Shown: in pieces, positions 45,262 through 53,268 of the stretch | Position numbering within the stretch: the first letter of the stretch is position 1 | How the letters are laid out: every line of letters begins with the position of its first letter | Source of the DNA: CAWIVH01 sp963839475 | GTDB taxonomy: Bacteria; Acidobacteriota; UBA6911 | Assembly (NCBI GenBank): GCA_963839475.1 | Contig: CAWIVH010000001.1 | Coordinates: 434,001 to 498,000, forward strand | Direction: 5' to 3' | Length of the DNA stretch: 64,000 nt | The notes under the pieces: generated by a model | Told to the model about the DNA's origin: nothing | Database searches by the model: none | The model's input: the letters and a program-made list of their open reading frames with translations, nothing else | Translations under genes and position numbers: made by a program

Positions 45262-46082
45262 TACTTGGCTCCGGCGCGGAGCAGCGACCTTTCGCCGTCG
45301 CAGCTCAAGATTACCCCTTCGAGGGTAATGCTTTCGACCAGGTAGCGTTCGTCGATGTAATCCCCTTCCATGTATTTCCGGCCATTAATGAACACGCGGC
45401 GATCGGAGGGGGCCTCCGCATAGGAGAGAATGCTGATCGTCATGGCCTTCATGGCCTCTTTCAAAGTCTTGCCCTTCGCCAAGCCAGCTTGGATGGATGG
45501 AACTCCCTCTCCTGAAGTAGCAGCTGCCGCGGAAGCATCAGGCGGCGCGGGCTGAGGAGCGACGGCCGCCGGTTGCGCCGGGACGGGCGCTTGTGGTTCA
45601 GCAAAGCCAGGCGGATTCGGCGACCTGGCGCTGCCGGAAGGCTTTTCGGCAGTGCTTTTTCTCCGGAAATTCGGGGTTTCCACCGAAGGATCTGCCGCAG
45701 GAGTATTAACCGCCGGCGCGGACACTGCGGGCAATCCTGCGGAGGATGCTGATTTTGCCGGTAAAGGATTCGCGGGCTGGATGGCAGCAGAAGCTGAAGC
45801 GAGTTCGCCTGTTGCGCCGGCAGCTTTGGGGGCGTGGGCCACATTCGGATCGCGATCCATTTGAATCTCGGCGACGGGTGTGCTCGGGGATTCAACCGCC
45901 ATTCGTCCGGGGGGCAGAAATAACCATAGTGCCGCAACCAAGCCGATGCCCATGGAGGTGGCAAAGATCCATAGCCTCGCCCGGTTTTCAGCCGGAGCCT
46001 CGGAGGCCGAAGGCGGTGAGGCCATCCGTTTGAGCCCTCTTTCCCGCTCGGCTTTGTTCAGCGCATCGAGTATATAGGACAT
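45261..46082 (-). CDS. gspB: General secretion pathway protein B-like (GspB/ExeB)
   Basis: The 273-residue protein opens with MSYILDALNKAERERGL, the hallmark N-terminus of GspB proteins. A single membrane helix follows (LWIFATSMGIGLVAALWLFLP, about 38-58), then a Pro/Ala-rich periplasmic linker (about 60-195) and a C-terminal T2SSB domain (MTISILSYAEAPSDRRVFING and YLVESITLEGVILSCDG). GspB works with GspA to insert the type II secretin in the outer membrane. It starts 19 bp after the GspA/ExeA-like gene, in line with that role. Confidence 0.88.
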   Translation of the reverse strand: MSYILDALNKAERERGLKRMASPPSASEAPAENRARLWIFATSMGIGLVAALWLFLPPGRMAVESPSTPVAEIQMDRDPNVAHAPKAAGATGELASASAAIQPANPLPAKSASSAGLPAVSAPAVNTPAADPSVETPNFRRKSTAEKPSGSARSPNPPGFAEPQAPVPAQPAAVAPQPAPPDASAAAATSGEGVPSIQAGLAKGKTLKEAMKAMTISILSYAEAPSDRRVFINGRKYMEGDYIDERYLVESITLEGVILSCDGERSLLRAGAK

Positions 46083-46101
46083 GGCTATCCGCTCTCCCCT
46101 C

Positions 46102-47796
46102 CTAAGGAACCCGGACTGCTATCGAGGGAATCTCGGGACTGCCGAGGTCAGCGGTCATTCGGACGAGCGTTTCGCTGCCGACAAACCCGTCCGGAATCAG
46201 AGATCGGCTGCGTTGATAGTCCATCACCCGCCGCCGCAAGCCTTCGTCGAAGCGATTGGAGAGAGCGCTGCCCGGCTCCTTATTTTCCAGCAGGTCCAGC
46301 GTCCGCCGGAGCCAAATCACATCATCGCCGCGGGAGCCCGGCATCAGTGAGCGCCGAGCCAGGGGCGGCCTCCAAATCAAGGTGAAGGAACCGTCCCAGA
46401 GCCGGTCAATCTCAAGCAGAGGAACCGAATACTCCTTGCCTCCGAGAATTAGAATCGCGGCTTCGTCACCGAGGGAAACGAGTGTCGCGCTCTGGCGCCG
46501 GCCCGTGGGGAGAACCAGTTCAAGTATCGCCGGGACATTGAAGCGGCGCAACTTTGGCCAGCCGCCCTGTTGCGAAAGGCATTCGAATCCCAGTTTGCTC
46601 GCCGCCGGGCATCCGGGGGAAACCATATCAGCCGGAAGCTTTGCACCCCAACGGGCCAAAAGCGTTTCGAAGCCGCCGCCGGCATCCTCGCGCAGGGACG
46701 GATCCGCAAGAAGATCGATCAGCTTGCTTGCCGTGGGAGGTGAGGCCGGGGCGCCACCCGCCGGCCCTGACACGGCCGCCTCAGGCTTGTTTTTCGCAGG
46801 CATGGAAGCAGGGTCCGATGGTGACACGGGAGCATTGTCCGGTCTTGCAGAACCGGAAGAAGCGGCCTCCGTCTTGCGCAGGAATGAAGCATTAGAAACC
46901 ATCAGCGGAACTGCGATTCCGGCAGCCAGCGCGGCAAATACAAGAGATCCTGCCGCCCACATCGCCCTGGGCCGGCGGTACCAGGGCACAATCCCGCCGG
47001 TTTCAATCCCGGCCTGACGAACGATGGAAGCCGTCACCTGACGCCGATCCAGGGAATAGGCGCCCAGGAGGGCGCGATCGCAGATGATGTTGATCAGGCG
47101 CGGCACTCCTCCCGAACGAAGGTAGACCTTGCGCAGGGCTCCAGGGGTAAACAGCGCGGCTTTTCCCCCGGCGACGGAAAGCCTGTGGCGGATATACTCA
47201 TACGTTTCGCGCCGGGAAAGAGGCAGGAGGTGATACCGTGCGGTGATACGCTGCGCCAGCTGCCTCAGTTCCTTTCGCCCCAAAACGGACAGAAGCTCCG
47301 GTTGTCCGATCAGAATGATCTGCAGAAGCTTTTCCCTGGTAGTCTCCAGGTTTGTCAGCAGGCGGATTTGTTCCAGAACGTCACCGCTCAGGTTCTGTGC
47401 TTCGTCGATAATCAGCACGGTGCGCCGGTGCCGCGCGTGGGATTCAAGCAGGTGATGATTCAGGGCATCGATGAGGACTTTGATGCTTTCTACTCTTTCG
47501 GGGTAGGGGACGCGCAATTCGTCGCAGACCGCCGCGAGCAGTTCAAGCGCTGTCAAACAGGGATTCAGGATCAGGGCGATATCGGTTTCCGGTGGCAGCT
47601 GCTGGACAAGGCTCCGGCAAAGCGTGGTCTTGCCGCAGCCTACCTCGCCTGTGAGTTGAACGAATCCCCCCGCTTGCTGAACACCATATAGGAGGTGGGC
47701 AAGCCCCTCGCGGTGCCGTTCGCTGACATAAAGATAGCGAGGGTCCGGCGTCAAAGAAAATGGGATCTCGTCTAATTTGAAGAATTCGGCATACAT
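46102..47796 (-). CDS. gspA: GspA/ExeA-like AAA ATPase with peptidoglycan-binding domain
   Basis: The 564-residue protein starts MYAEFFKLDEIPFSLTPDP, typical of ExeA. The ATPase domain has a Walker A (LTGEVGCGKTTL, about 48-58), Walker B (TVLIIDEAQNL) and the sensor-like NLETTREKLLQIILIGQPEL. A membrane helix lies near 280-300 (MWAAGSLVFAALAAGIAVPLMV). The periplasmic part contains a C39-like region and a peptidoglycan-binding repeat at the C-terminus (DVIWLRRTLDLLENKEP, LRRRVMDYQRSRSLIPDGFVG). It powers opening of the cell wall for secretin assembly. Other type II secretion genes are not in the window. Confidence 0.88.
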   Translation of the reverse strand: MYAEFFKLDEIPFSLTPDPRYLYVSERHREGLAHLLYGVQQAGGFVQLTGEVGCGKTTLCRSLVQQLPPETDIALILNPCLTALELLAAVCDELRVPYPERVESIKVLIDALNHHLLESHARHRRTVLIIDEAQNLSGDVLEQIRLLTNLETTREKLLQIILIGQPELLSVLGRKELRQLAQRITARYHLLPLSRRETYEYIRHRLSVAGGKAALFTPGALRKVYLRSGGVPRLINIICDRALLGAYSLDRRQVTASIVRQAGIETGGIVPWYRRPRAMWAAGSLVFAALAAGIAVPLMVSNASFLRKTEAASSGSARPDNAPVSPSDPASMPAKNKPEAAVSGPAGGAPASPPTASKLIDLLADPSLREDAGGGFETLLARWGAKLPADMVSPGCPAASKLGFECLSQQGGWPKLRRFNVPAILELVLPTGRRQSATLVSLGDEAAILILGGKEYSVPLLEIDRLWDGSFTLIWRPPLARRSLMPGSRGDDVIWLRRTLDLLENKEPGSALSNRFDEGLRRRVMDYQRSRSLIPDGFVGSETLVRMTADLGSPEIPSIAVRVP

Positions 47797-48072
47797 AGTT
47801 TCAGGCTGATTCCCGCGGCCCTGGAGGAAATCGAGATATAGGACACCAATACCTTCTGATTATGCCTCCGGCTGAACGCGGCATCGAATGGAATATATAC
47901 CAGAGACGCCCTGCAGGGTAATATTTCGCGGCAAATGGCCCTTTGGCGGGAGGGGAATAGGTCGTGGCATCCCTCGGTTTCATGATTACTTTGCGGTGCA
48001 AATGCCGCCTCGATCCGGTATAGTTGGATCAAAGTCCCAAAGCACGCTGGTATTCCATGGAGTGAAAATTCT

Positions 48073-49050
48073 ATGACCTTAAGAGTTTACGGCGGAGGAA
48101 TCCTGATCTCCGCCGTGATTGCGGCCGGCGCCATTGTGACGGCCCAGGAAGCGCCGAAACCGGCGGTCACAATCCAGAGGTCGGCACAGGCGCCCCGCAA
48201 AACCTACAATGAAACAGCCGATGCCAAAGCCCAGGTTGCCGCTGCCATCAAAGCGGCTGCGGAGGATGATATACGGGTTTTTATCAACTGGGGATCCAAC
48301 GAGGACGCCCGCTGTACCGCTTTCACACAGGCGTTGCGAGCCCCGGAGATCACCGAGCCGAGGTTTTTTGCCGACGAATACAAAATCGCAGCGGTCGATG
48401 TCGGGAAAGCGGACAAGAACCAGGAACTGGCCCTCCTCTATGGCGCAAAGCTCGACGCGGCAGGGCTTCCCCATTTCACTATCCTCGACAGCTCCGGAAA
48501 AGTGCTGGCACAAGCTTCGGCCCGCGAGTTTCTGAAGGAGGGAGATCCCTCCAATTTCGACCCCAAAAAGGTCGCGCGGTTCCTTGCCGCAAATAAGGCC
48601 AAAGCGGTCGACGCGCAGCCGCTTTTCGATGCAGCGATGTCGGAAGCGGGGCGCGAGAACAAATACGTCTTCCTTTGGTTTTCCGCACCCTGGTGAGGGT
48701 GGTGCCATAGGCTGGGCGCCTGGATGGCGGCCAAAGACGTTGCACCGGTTCTCGCGAAGGAATTCGTCCAATGCAAACTCGATTACGATCGTATGCCCGG
48801 CGCCAAGGAACTGCAGAAGCGCTATGCCGGAAAGGACATGGGGTTGCCATGGTTTGTTTTTCTGCAGGGCGACGGTAGCGCCGTCACGAGTTCCACCATG
48901 GCCGACGGCAACAACACCGGCTTCCCGGCCAAGCCGGAGGAAATAGCCCATTTCAAGGTAATGCTGGATAAGGCAAAGCGCCGCCTCACCGGCGAAGATA
49001 TCGCTTTTCTAGTCCAGTCGCTCGAAGAGGCCAACAAGAAGAAACCGTGA
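48073..49050 (+). CDS. Candidate selenoprotein: exported tandem thioredoxin with UGWC active site
   Basis: The frame from ATG 48073 (GGAG 10 bp upstream) reads 207 codons to a TGA at 48694-48696 and then, in the same frame, continues to the TGA at 49048-49050. Read through, residue 208 lies in FSAPW-U-GWCH, exactly where thioredoxin-like proteins have the first Cys of CGWC. The 325-residue product would have a signal peptide (1-25), a first thioredoxin-like domain whose motif is degenerate (NWGSNEDARC, cis-Pro 133), and a second domain with the UGWC motif (208-211) and cis-Pro 259 (GLPWFVFL). A SECIS-like hairpin follows the TGA. The alternative is a nonsense mutation of a Cys codon. Confidence 0.72.
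48697..48732 (+). promoter_or_regulatory. SECIS-like hairpin after the in-frame TGA
   Basis: Bases GGCTG (48710-48714) pair with CGGCC (48728-48732), including one G-U pair, leaving a 13-base loop that begins with G and starts 18 bases after the TGA. This meets the published spacing and loop rules for bacterial SECIS elements as I recall them. A competing stem, GGTGCC (48701-48706) with GGCGCC (48715-48720), has an 8-base loop but lies closer to the TGA than usual. Confidence 0.45.
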
Positions 49051-49167
49051 TCCGGGAAAAGGATGAGTTGTCGGACCGTGATTACGACAGTTATCTCCTG
49101 ACACCAGGTCCGAAGGACCGGAAGAAAACAGGCCCGGCCGATTGCATGATTCCGGAACGGCAGAGCG

Positions 49168-49284
49168 ATGAACGCCCCAAAGACAATCAACACGATCGCC
49201 GCGCTCGTACTTCAGCACAACCTGCTCCTGTATTCCCGGGATCGCAACTTTGACTGCCTCCCGCAACTCCCGAGAATCGGTTGA
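49168..49284 (+). pseudogene. VapC (PIN-domain) C-terminal remnant
   Basis: A 38-codon frame reads TIAALVLQHNLLLYSRDRNF and DCLPQLPRIG before a TGA at 49282-49284. This matches the last helix and strand of VapC-type PIN toxins (IAAxAlxHxLxLxTRDRxF). In-frame stops precede it, and the upstream toxin part is not found, so it is a decayed copy. It lies 38 bp from the intact VapC gene, on the opposite strand, and does not look like a copy of that gene. Confidence 0.5.
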
Positions 49285-49303
49285 TACTTTCCGGGAATCT
49301 TTT

Positions 49304-49323
49304 GGGGACAGGAATCCCCTTTT
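49304..49323 (+). terminator. Weak intrinsic terminator after the thioredoxin/VapC remnant region
   Basis: GGGGA (49304-49308) and TCCCC (49315-49319) form a 5-bp stem with a 6-base loop and are followed by TTTT. It would end plus-strand transcription from the thioredoxin gene just before the convergent VapC stop codon. Confidence 0.4.
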
Positions 49324-49711
49324 AAACGGCTCGGTGCTGCAGCGACGATACCTTCGCTATCAACGGGTAATCCCGATCGCGATGAAGAACCGCGAACCCA
49401 TGGCGCAGCGCACAGGCCGCGATGAGGCAGTCTATGGACGAACGAATGGTCAGGCCTTGCCTGCGTGCGCTTCGGTAAAGCCCTACCGCTTCTTCAATGA
49501 CTCCCATGGAAAGAGGAGACTCTACGGCAGGAAGAGCCAGCATCGCCTCGCGGGCCAGCCGGAATGCTCCTTCGTCGCGGAATCCCTGCAATACCTCCTG
49601 GACAACCGGAAGGCAGGTCACGACCTCATCCAAGTCGATGACCGACTCCAGGCTCAGAGGTTCCCGCCGACGAAAAGTCTCAATCCATACGGATGTATCG
49701 ACTAATACCAT
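49322..49711 (-). CDS. vapC: VapC-type PIN-domain ribonuclease toxin
   Basis: The 129-residue protein is a PIN-domain nuclease. The acidic metal ligands appear in the expected places: VDTSVWIE at 4-11, a Glu in VVQEVLQG, SIDCLIAACAL near residue 92 and HRDRDYPLIA near 110. VapC toxins cleave tRNA or rRNA when freed from their antitoxin. The gene follows the antitoxin gene by 7 bp. The module is typical of genomic stability or stress systems, and its target is unknown. Confidence 0.92.
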   Translation of the reverse strand: MVLVDTSVWIETFRRREPLSLESVIDLDEVVTCLPVVQEVLQGFRDEGAFRLAREAMLALPAVESPLSMGVIEEAVGLYRSARRQGLTIRSSIDCLIAACALRHGFAVLHRDRDYPLIAKVSSLQHRAV

Positions 49712-49718
49712 GGAGCAC

Positions 49719-49934
49719 CTAGCGACCGCGGCTTGCCCGGCGATCGCCGCGCATTTGGGTAAGGTTCCCCTCCCAGAGACCCGAACCGGTCAGTTCCAGG
49801 ATTCGCCGCGCTTTTGCCCGTCGAACAAAATCCCTGAGGACGAGATCGACCGTTCCCGAATAGGTTTTGACGCCCGCCAGCCGGACTGCTTCTTCCAGGA
49901 GCTTTTCATCAAGCACAAGATTTGTACGTTTCAT
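49719..49934 (-). CDS. vapB: VapB-type antitoxin
   Basis: The 71-residue protein begins MKRTNLVLDEKLLEEAVRLAG, a ribbon-helix-helix DNA-binding domain of the VapB/DUF2191 type, followed by TYSGTVDLVLRDFVRRAKARR and a C-terminal toxin-binding tail (LTGSGLWEGNLTQMRGDR). I start it at 49934 because family members begin with this MKRT motif; the ATG at 49949 adds only five residues that overlap an operator-like palindrome. It would bind VapC and repress its own promoter. Confidence 0.88.
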   Translation of the reverse strand: MKRTNLVLDEKLLEEAVRLAGVKTYSGTVDLVLRDFVRRAKARRILELTGSGLWEGNLTQMRGDRRASRGR

Positions 49935-49950
49935 GTGTATAGTGTACATG
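49932..49950 (-). promoter_or_regulatory. Palindromic operator overlapping the VapB start
   Basis: The bases CATGTGTATAGTGTACATG form an imperfect palindrome with arms CATGT and ACATG around the VapB start codon. On the minus strand TTGGAT, 17 bases and then TACACT resemble a weak promoter whose -10 lies in the palindrome. Self-repression by the VapBC complex at such a site is usual for the family. Confidence 0.45.
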
Positions 49951-50094
49951 AACCATCGTCGTAATCCAAGAATGCAGCCGTACCGCCGGCGAAGTACAAA
50001 TTTGCCCGCTATTCCAGACTTCTACTGATTGCAGGGGAACACGGTATAGGACGGGACCGGGCTGAGAGCCCGGTCCCCTATGGACGAGGAAAAA

Positions 50095-51636
50095 TCAGAT
50101 CTCCCAACCTTTGCGGTACTCCCGGGTCAGGAACTTGTTCGCTTCCGGAATGTTGGTGATCTTGGCTGCCGCGGCATCCCAGAGCAGCCGCTTGCCGTCC
50201 AGCCGCAGCGAAATGGCCGCGAGGTTAACGGCATCCGAAATCGGGCCTGCCATGGTGAAGTCCCCATACGTCCGCGGCCCACCTTTGAATGCCGCCACCC
50301 AGGCGGCGTCGCGCGCGGAGGGATTCCGCCCTTCCTGCCCTCTCCTCTGCTGCGGGGGTGGTTCGGGAAGATTGTTAGCTGTGCGATACGCCTTCATTTT
50401 GGCTTCGGGAATGAGCTGCGGGTTCTCGCTCCGGAACCCGCCCAGAATCTTCCCTTTGTCGCCGACGAACATCATGCCCTCTTCCGCCAGTTCCTTATTC
50501 TCCGCCATCAGTTCATCCGGCACCGGAGGCCTGATCCCGCCGTCATACCAGAAAATGTCCAGCGGGCCCCGCGCCCCTTTGCCGGCAAAGCGCATGCGAA
50601 TGGTGCAGGCTGCCGGAAATGAATAGTCGTTCTTGATCCGCAGGCAGATGTCCTCGGATATTGTACTGATGTGGCTGGGTGTGGATTCGACACTGATGGG
50701 GGAATCCAGCTCCAGGAATTGAAACAGCGGCCACAGACTGTAGTGGCCCATATCAGCGATAGATCCTCCGCCGAATTCATACCACCCGCGGAAATTGGTA
50801 TGGGTGTAGTTGGGGTGGTAGGGGCGATCGAGCGATGGGCCGAGCCAGAGGGTCCAGTCGAAATCCGACGGGACCGGAGGCGTGTCCGTCGGGAGGGTCG
50901 GATACTGCGGCCACATCGGGCGCATTGACCAGTTGTGTATTTCGCGCAACGTGCCGATGGCTCCGTTCTTGATCATGTCGACTGCCAACTTCTGGTTCGT
51001 CCCCTCGCTCGCAGGCAGGAAGTGCGTGGCAATATTCTTGGCTTTTGCGGTCTGAACCACGGCACGGGCTTCGAGGAGCCGGTTGGCTAGAGGCTTGTGA
51101 ACTATGACATTCATCCCTCTTTTAAGGGCCGCCAGCGCAATCGGCGCGTGGGTGTGGTCCGGAGTCATCACCTTGACCGCGGTGACGTCCTTTTCCTTTT
51201 CCAGCAACTCCCGGAAATCGACGTACGTTGTGCATCCTTTGAATTTCTCGGTGCCGCGCTGCTTGGCGTAATAGGTCTCGACAATTTCCTTGCCGACATC
51301 GCGCCCCCCCGGCACATGTTTGGAGCCTTCCCGCCAGGTCGGATTTTCAATCAGCTTCCGGATTCCATCCCGAAGCTGGTTCTTCCCCCATTCCAGATAA
51401 TTCTTGCCGTCTTTTTCGACGTCGCAGATCGCCACGACCTGGACCTCAGGGCTGGCAAGGATTCCACCGATCTCCCGGATCGACTGGGATCCGAAACCGA
51501 TGTGAGCCAGGGTGATTTTGTCGCTGGGGGCGACATACCCGGAACCGCCCAGAACGTGTCGTGGAACAATGGTAAAGGTGGCGGCGGCCGCAGCCGCGCC
51601 GGTCAAAAAATTGCGCCTGTTCATATCCGATGCCAT
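50095..51636 (-). CDS. Tat-exported Gfo/Idh/MocA-family oxidoreductase
   Basis: The ATG at 51636 has GGAGG 8 bp upstream. The 513-residue product opens with a twin-arginine signal (NRRNFLTGAAAAAATF). Then comes a Rossmann domain (ITLAHIGFGSQSIREIGGIL, VQVVAICDVEKDG), the VKVMTPDHTHAPIALAALKRG and VIVHKPLANRLLEA segments, with the EKP-like motif read as HKP, and a C-terminal alpha/beta domain with GGGSIADMGHYSLWPLF. These enzymes oxidise or rearrange sugars with bound NAD(P). Export suggests action on plant-derived or glycosidic material in the periplasm. Confidence 0.9.
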   Translation of the reverse strand: MASDMNRRNFLTGAAAAAATFTIVPRHVLGGSGYVAPSDKITLAHIGFGSQSIREIGGILASPEVQVVAICDVEKDGKNYLEWGKNQLRDGIRKLIENPTWREGSKHVPGGRDVGKEIVETYYAKQRGTEKFKGCTTYVDFRELLEKEKDVTAVKVMTPDHTHAPIALAALKRGMNVIVHKPLANRLLEARAVVQTAKAKNIATHFLPASEGTNQKLAVDMIKNGAIGTLREIHNWSMRPMWPQYPTLPTDTPPVPSDFDWTLWLGPSLDRPYHPNYTHTNFRGWYEFGGGSIADMGHYSLWPLFQFLELDSPISVESTPSHISTISEDICLRIKNDYSFPAACTIRMRFAGKGARGPLDIFWYDGGIRPPVPDELMAENKELAEEGMMFVGDKGKILGGFRSENPQLIPEAKMKAYRTANNLPEPPPQQRRGQEGRNPSARDAAWVAAFKGGPRTYGDFTMAGPISDAVNLAAISLRLDGKRLLWDAAAAKITNIPEANKFLTREYRKGWEI

Positions 51637-51863
51637 AGACCTCGCCTCCATGAGGCTAAGAATTCCGACGCCACTCAACTAAATTTCAACTGCAGGCTTT
51701 TCGTGATTCTCGAGCCTCATATCGTTCATGCCGAATTGCAGAATTAAACCGGAACCCATATTGAATCCGATGCCGGCAAAAACTCTACAAGAAAATGCAA
51801 TTTCCTTGAGCTAACCCTCCGGACAGGCAAGGCGTCCTGACCATTTGGGCAAAATGTGAGCCT

Positions 51864-52145
51864 TCATTCACGGGTCTCGGGCCAGTCGCCCCTGGCCACA
51901 ACCGTCCCGTCGAGCTTGTTCAGGCGGCAGTCCCACTTCCTGCCATCCTCCAGCACCAGTGTGATTGGCTTGTTCAAGTAATCGTAAAATTCGAGGTAGC
52001 CCCTTTTTTCAAACTTGGCAAAAGGATAGCGATAATCCTTGGGCCCTGCCTTAAACACACGGATCGTGTAAACGACCTCGCCAATTTCGACCCCACCCTG
52101 AAATACCTTGCCAATTCCATGAAGCTCTTCCGCGGCTCCATTCAT
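51864..52145 (-). CDS. Small conserved-looking protein of unknown function
   Basis: The 93-residue product from the ATG at 52145 (GGAAAGGA upstream) reads as alternating beta strands: GGVEIGEVVYTIRVFKAG, GYLEFYDYLNKPITLVLEDGRKWDCRLNKLDGTVVARG. It has no signal peptide or membrane helix. It follows the fructokinase gene on the same strand by 46 bp, so it may share its transcript. I recognise no family; a longer frame starting at 52316 overlaps the kinase gene and is not needed. Confidence 0.6.
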   Translation of the reverse strand: MNGAAEELHGIGKVFQGGVEIGEVVYTIRVFKAGPKDYRYPFAKFEKRGYLEFYDYLNKPITLVLEDGRKWDCRLNKLDGTVVARGDWPETRE

Positions 52146-52191
52146 AAGCTTCCTTTCCGGCTTTAAATCTGCAATCGTACCCCCGAAAATC

Positions 52192-53097
52192 TCAACCGTT
52201 TTTCGCAGCCAATCCCCGCGCCAGGGCAACGGCCCCCAGCACACCCGATCGGTTTCCAAGTGCCGGCGGTACGATAAACTCATCGATGCGGTCAAGAATG
52301 GCGGATGACTGGACATAACCGTTCAGCTGTTTTTTCACCAGGCCCCTGATGAGAGGAAACAAGTGCTCCTGCTGCATCACTCCCCCGCCCAGGATCACCC
52401 GCTGGGGAGAAATCACATAAATGCAGCTGGTCACCGCCCAGGCCAGGTACCCGGCCTCGATTTCCCAGGCCGGGTGCCCGGGCGGCAATTCGTCTGCAGA
52501 TGCGCCCCAGCGCGCCGCGATGGCCGGCCCGCATGCCAGGCCTTCGAGGCAGTCGCCGTGAAAAGGGCAGCAGCCGGCGAAGGCGTCCTTGCCCGGATCC
52601 CGGGGCATGGGGATGTGGCCGATTTCTGGGTGCACCAGCCCGTGAATGATCCGGCCGCCCGTGATCACCCCGGCGCCGATACCGGTGCCGATGGTAAAAT
52701 AGACAAGGCTGTCCAGGCCCCGTCCCGCTCCCCAGCGGTGCTCGCCCAGCGCGGCTGCATTGACGTCGTTGTCGAACGCCACCTGAATGCCGAGCGACCG
52801 ACGAAGCCTTCCTGCAATATCGGTCTGCTGCCATCCTGCCTTGGGAGTCGTGGTGATATACCCGAAATAGGGCGAATCGGGATGAAGGTCGACCGGCCCG
52901 AAGGATGCTGCGCCGATCGCGGCCAGGGGACCCCTGGCTTGCTGCTCGCGAAAAAAGGCGATGGCCCGGCCAAGCGTTTCATCGGGCGTCGTGGTGGGGA
53001 AACGAATTTCTGCTCGAAGATCCTCGGGCCCCGATCCTACGGCACAGACGAACTTGGTGCCCCCGGCTTCCATGGCGCCAAAGACAGGCTTCGGCAT
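52192..53097 (-). CDS. scrK: ROK-family fructokinase
   Basis: The 301-residue protein is a ROK sugar kinase. The ATP site opens with GAMEAGGTKFVCAVG, the catalytic Asp lies in AFDNDVNAAALGEHRWGAG near 108, and TIGTGIGAGVITGG follows. The zinc-binding motif reads HPEIGH and then CCPFHGDCLEGLACGPAI, which closely follows that of B. subtilis fructokinase (YdhR type). It phosphorylates fructose to fructose 6-phosphate in the cytoplasm. The small unknown gene follows it. Confidence 0.9.
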   Translation of the reverse strand: MPKPVFGAMEAGGTKFVCAVGSGPEDLRAEIRFPTTTPDETLGRAIAFFREQQARGPLAAIGAASFGPVDLHPDSPYFGYITTTPKAGWQQTDIAGRLRRSLGIQVAFDNDVNAAALGEHRWGAGRGLDSLVYFTIGTGIGAGVITGGRIIHGLVHPEIGHIPMPRDPGKDAFAGCCPFHGDCLEGLACGPAIAARWGASADELPPGHPAWEIEAGYLAWAVTSCIYVISPQRVILGGGVMQQEHLFPLIRGLVKKQLNGYVQSSAILDRIDEFIVPPALGNRSGVLGAVALARGLAAKNG

Positions 53098-53268
53098 GGC
53101 TGATATTCTCCGGAATTTTCTTCCTGGGCCGCGCAGCGAACTTCAAATTCCTGCATACGCCGCCCGACCATCCGGCCCTAGCATTTCATAAGACGGATGA
53201 AATCCGCAAGCATGTGGCATCGCCATAGCGCCGGGAGTTAAAAAGCGCGATCACGGAAAACAAAAGAC

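Noticed and set aside
48694..48696. Reading the TGA as a simple stop with two separate genes
   Set aside because: The second part has no ribosome site before its first Met, and the active-site motif spans the TGA; selenocysteine or a recent mutation explains it better.
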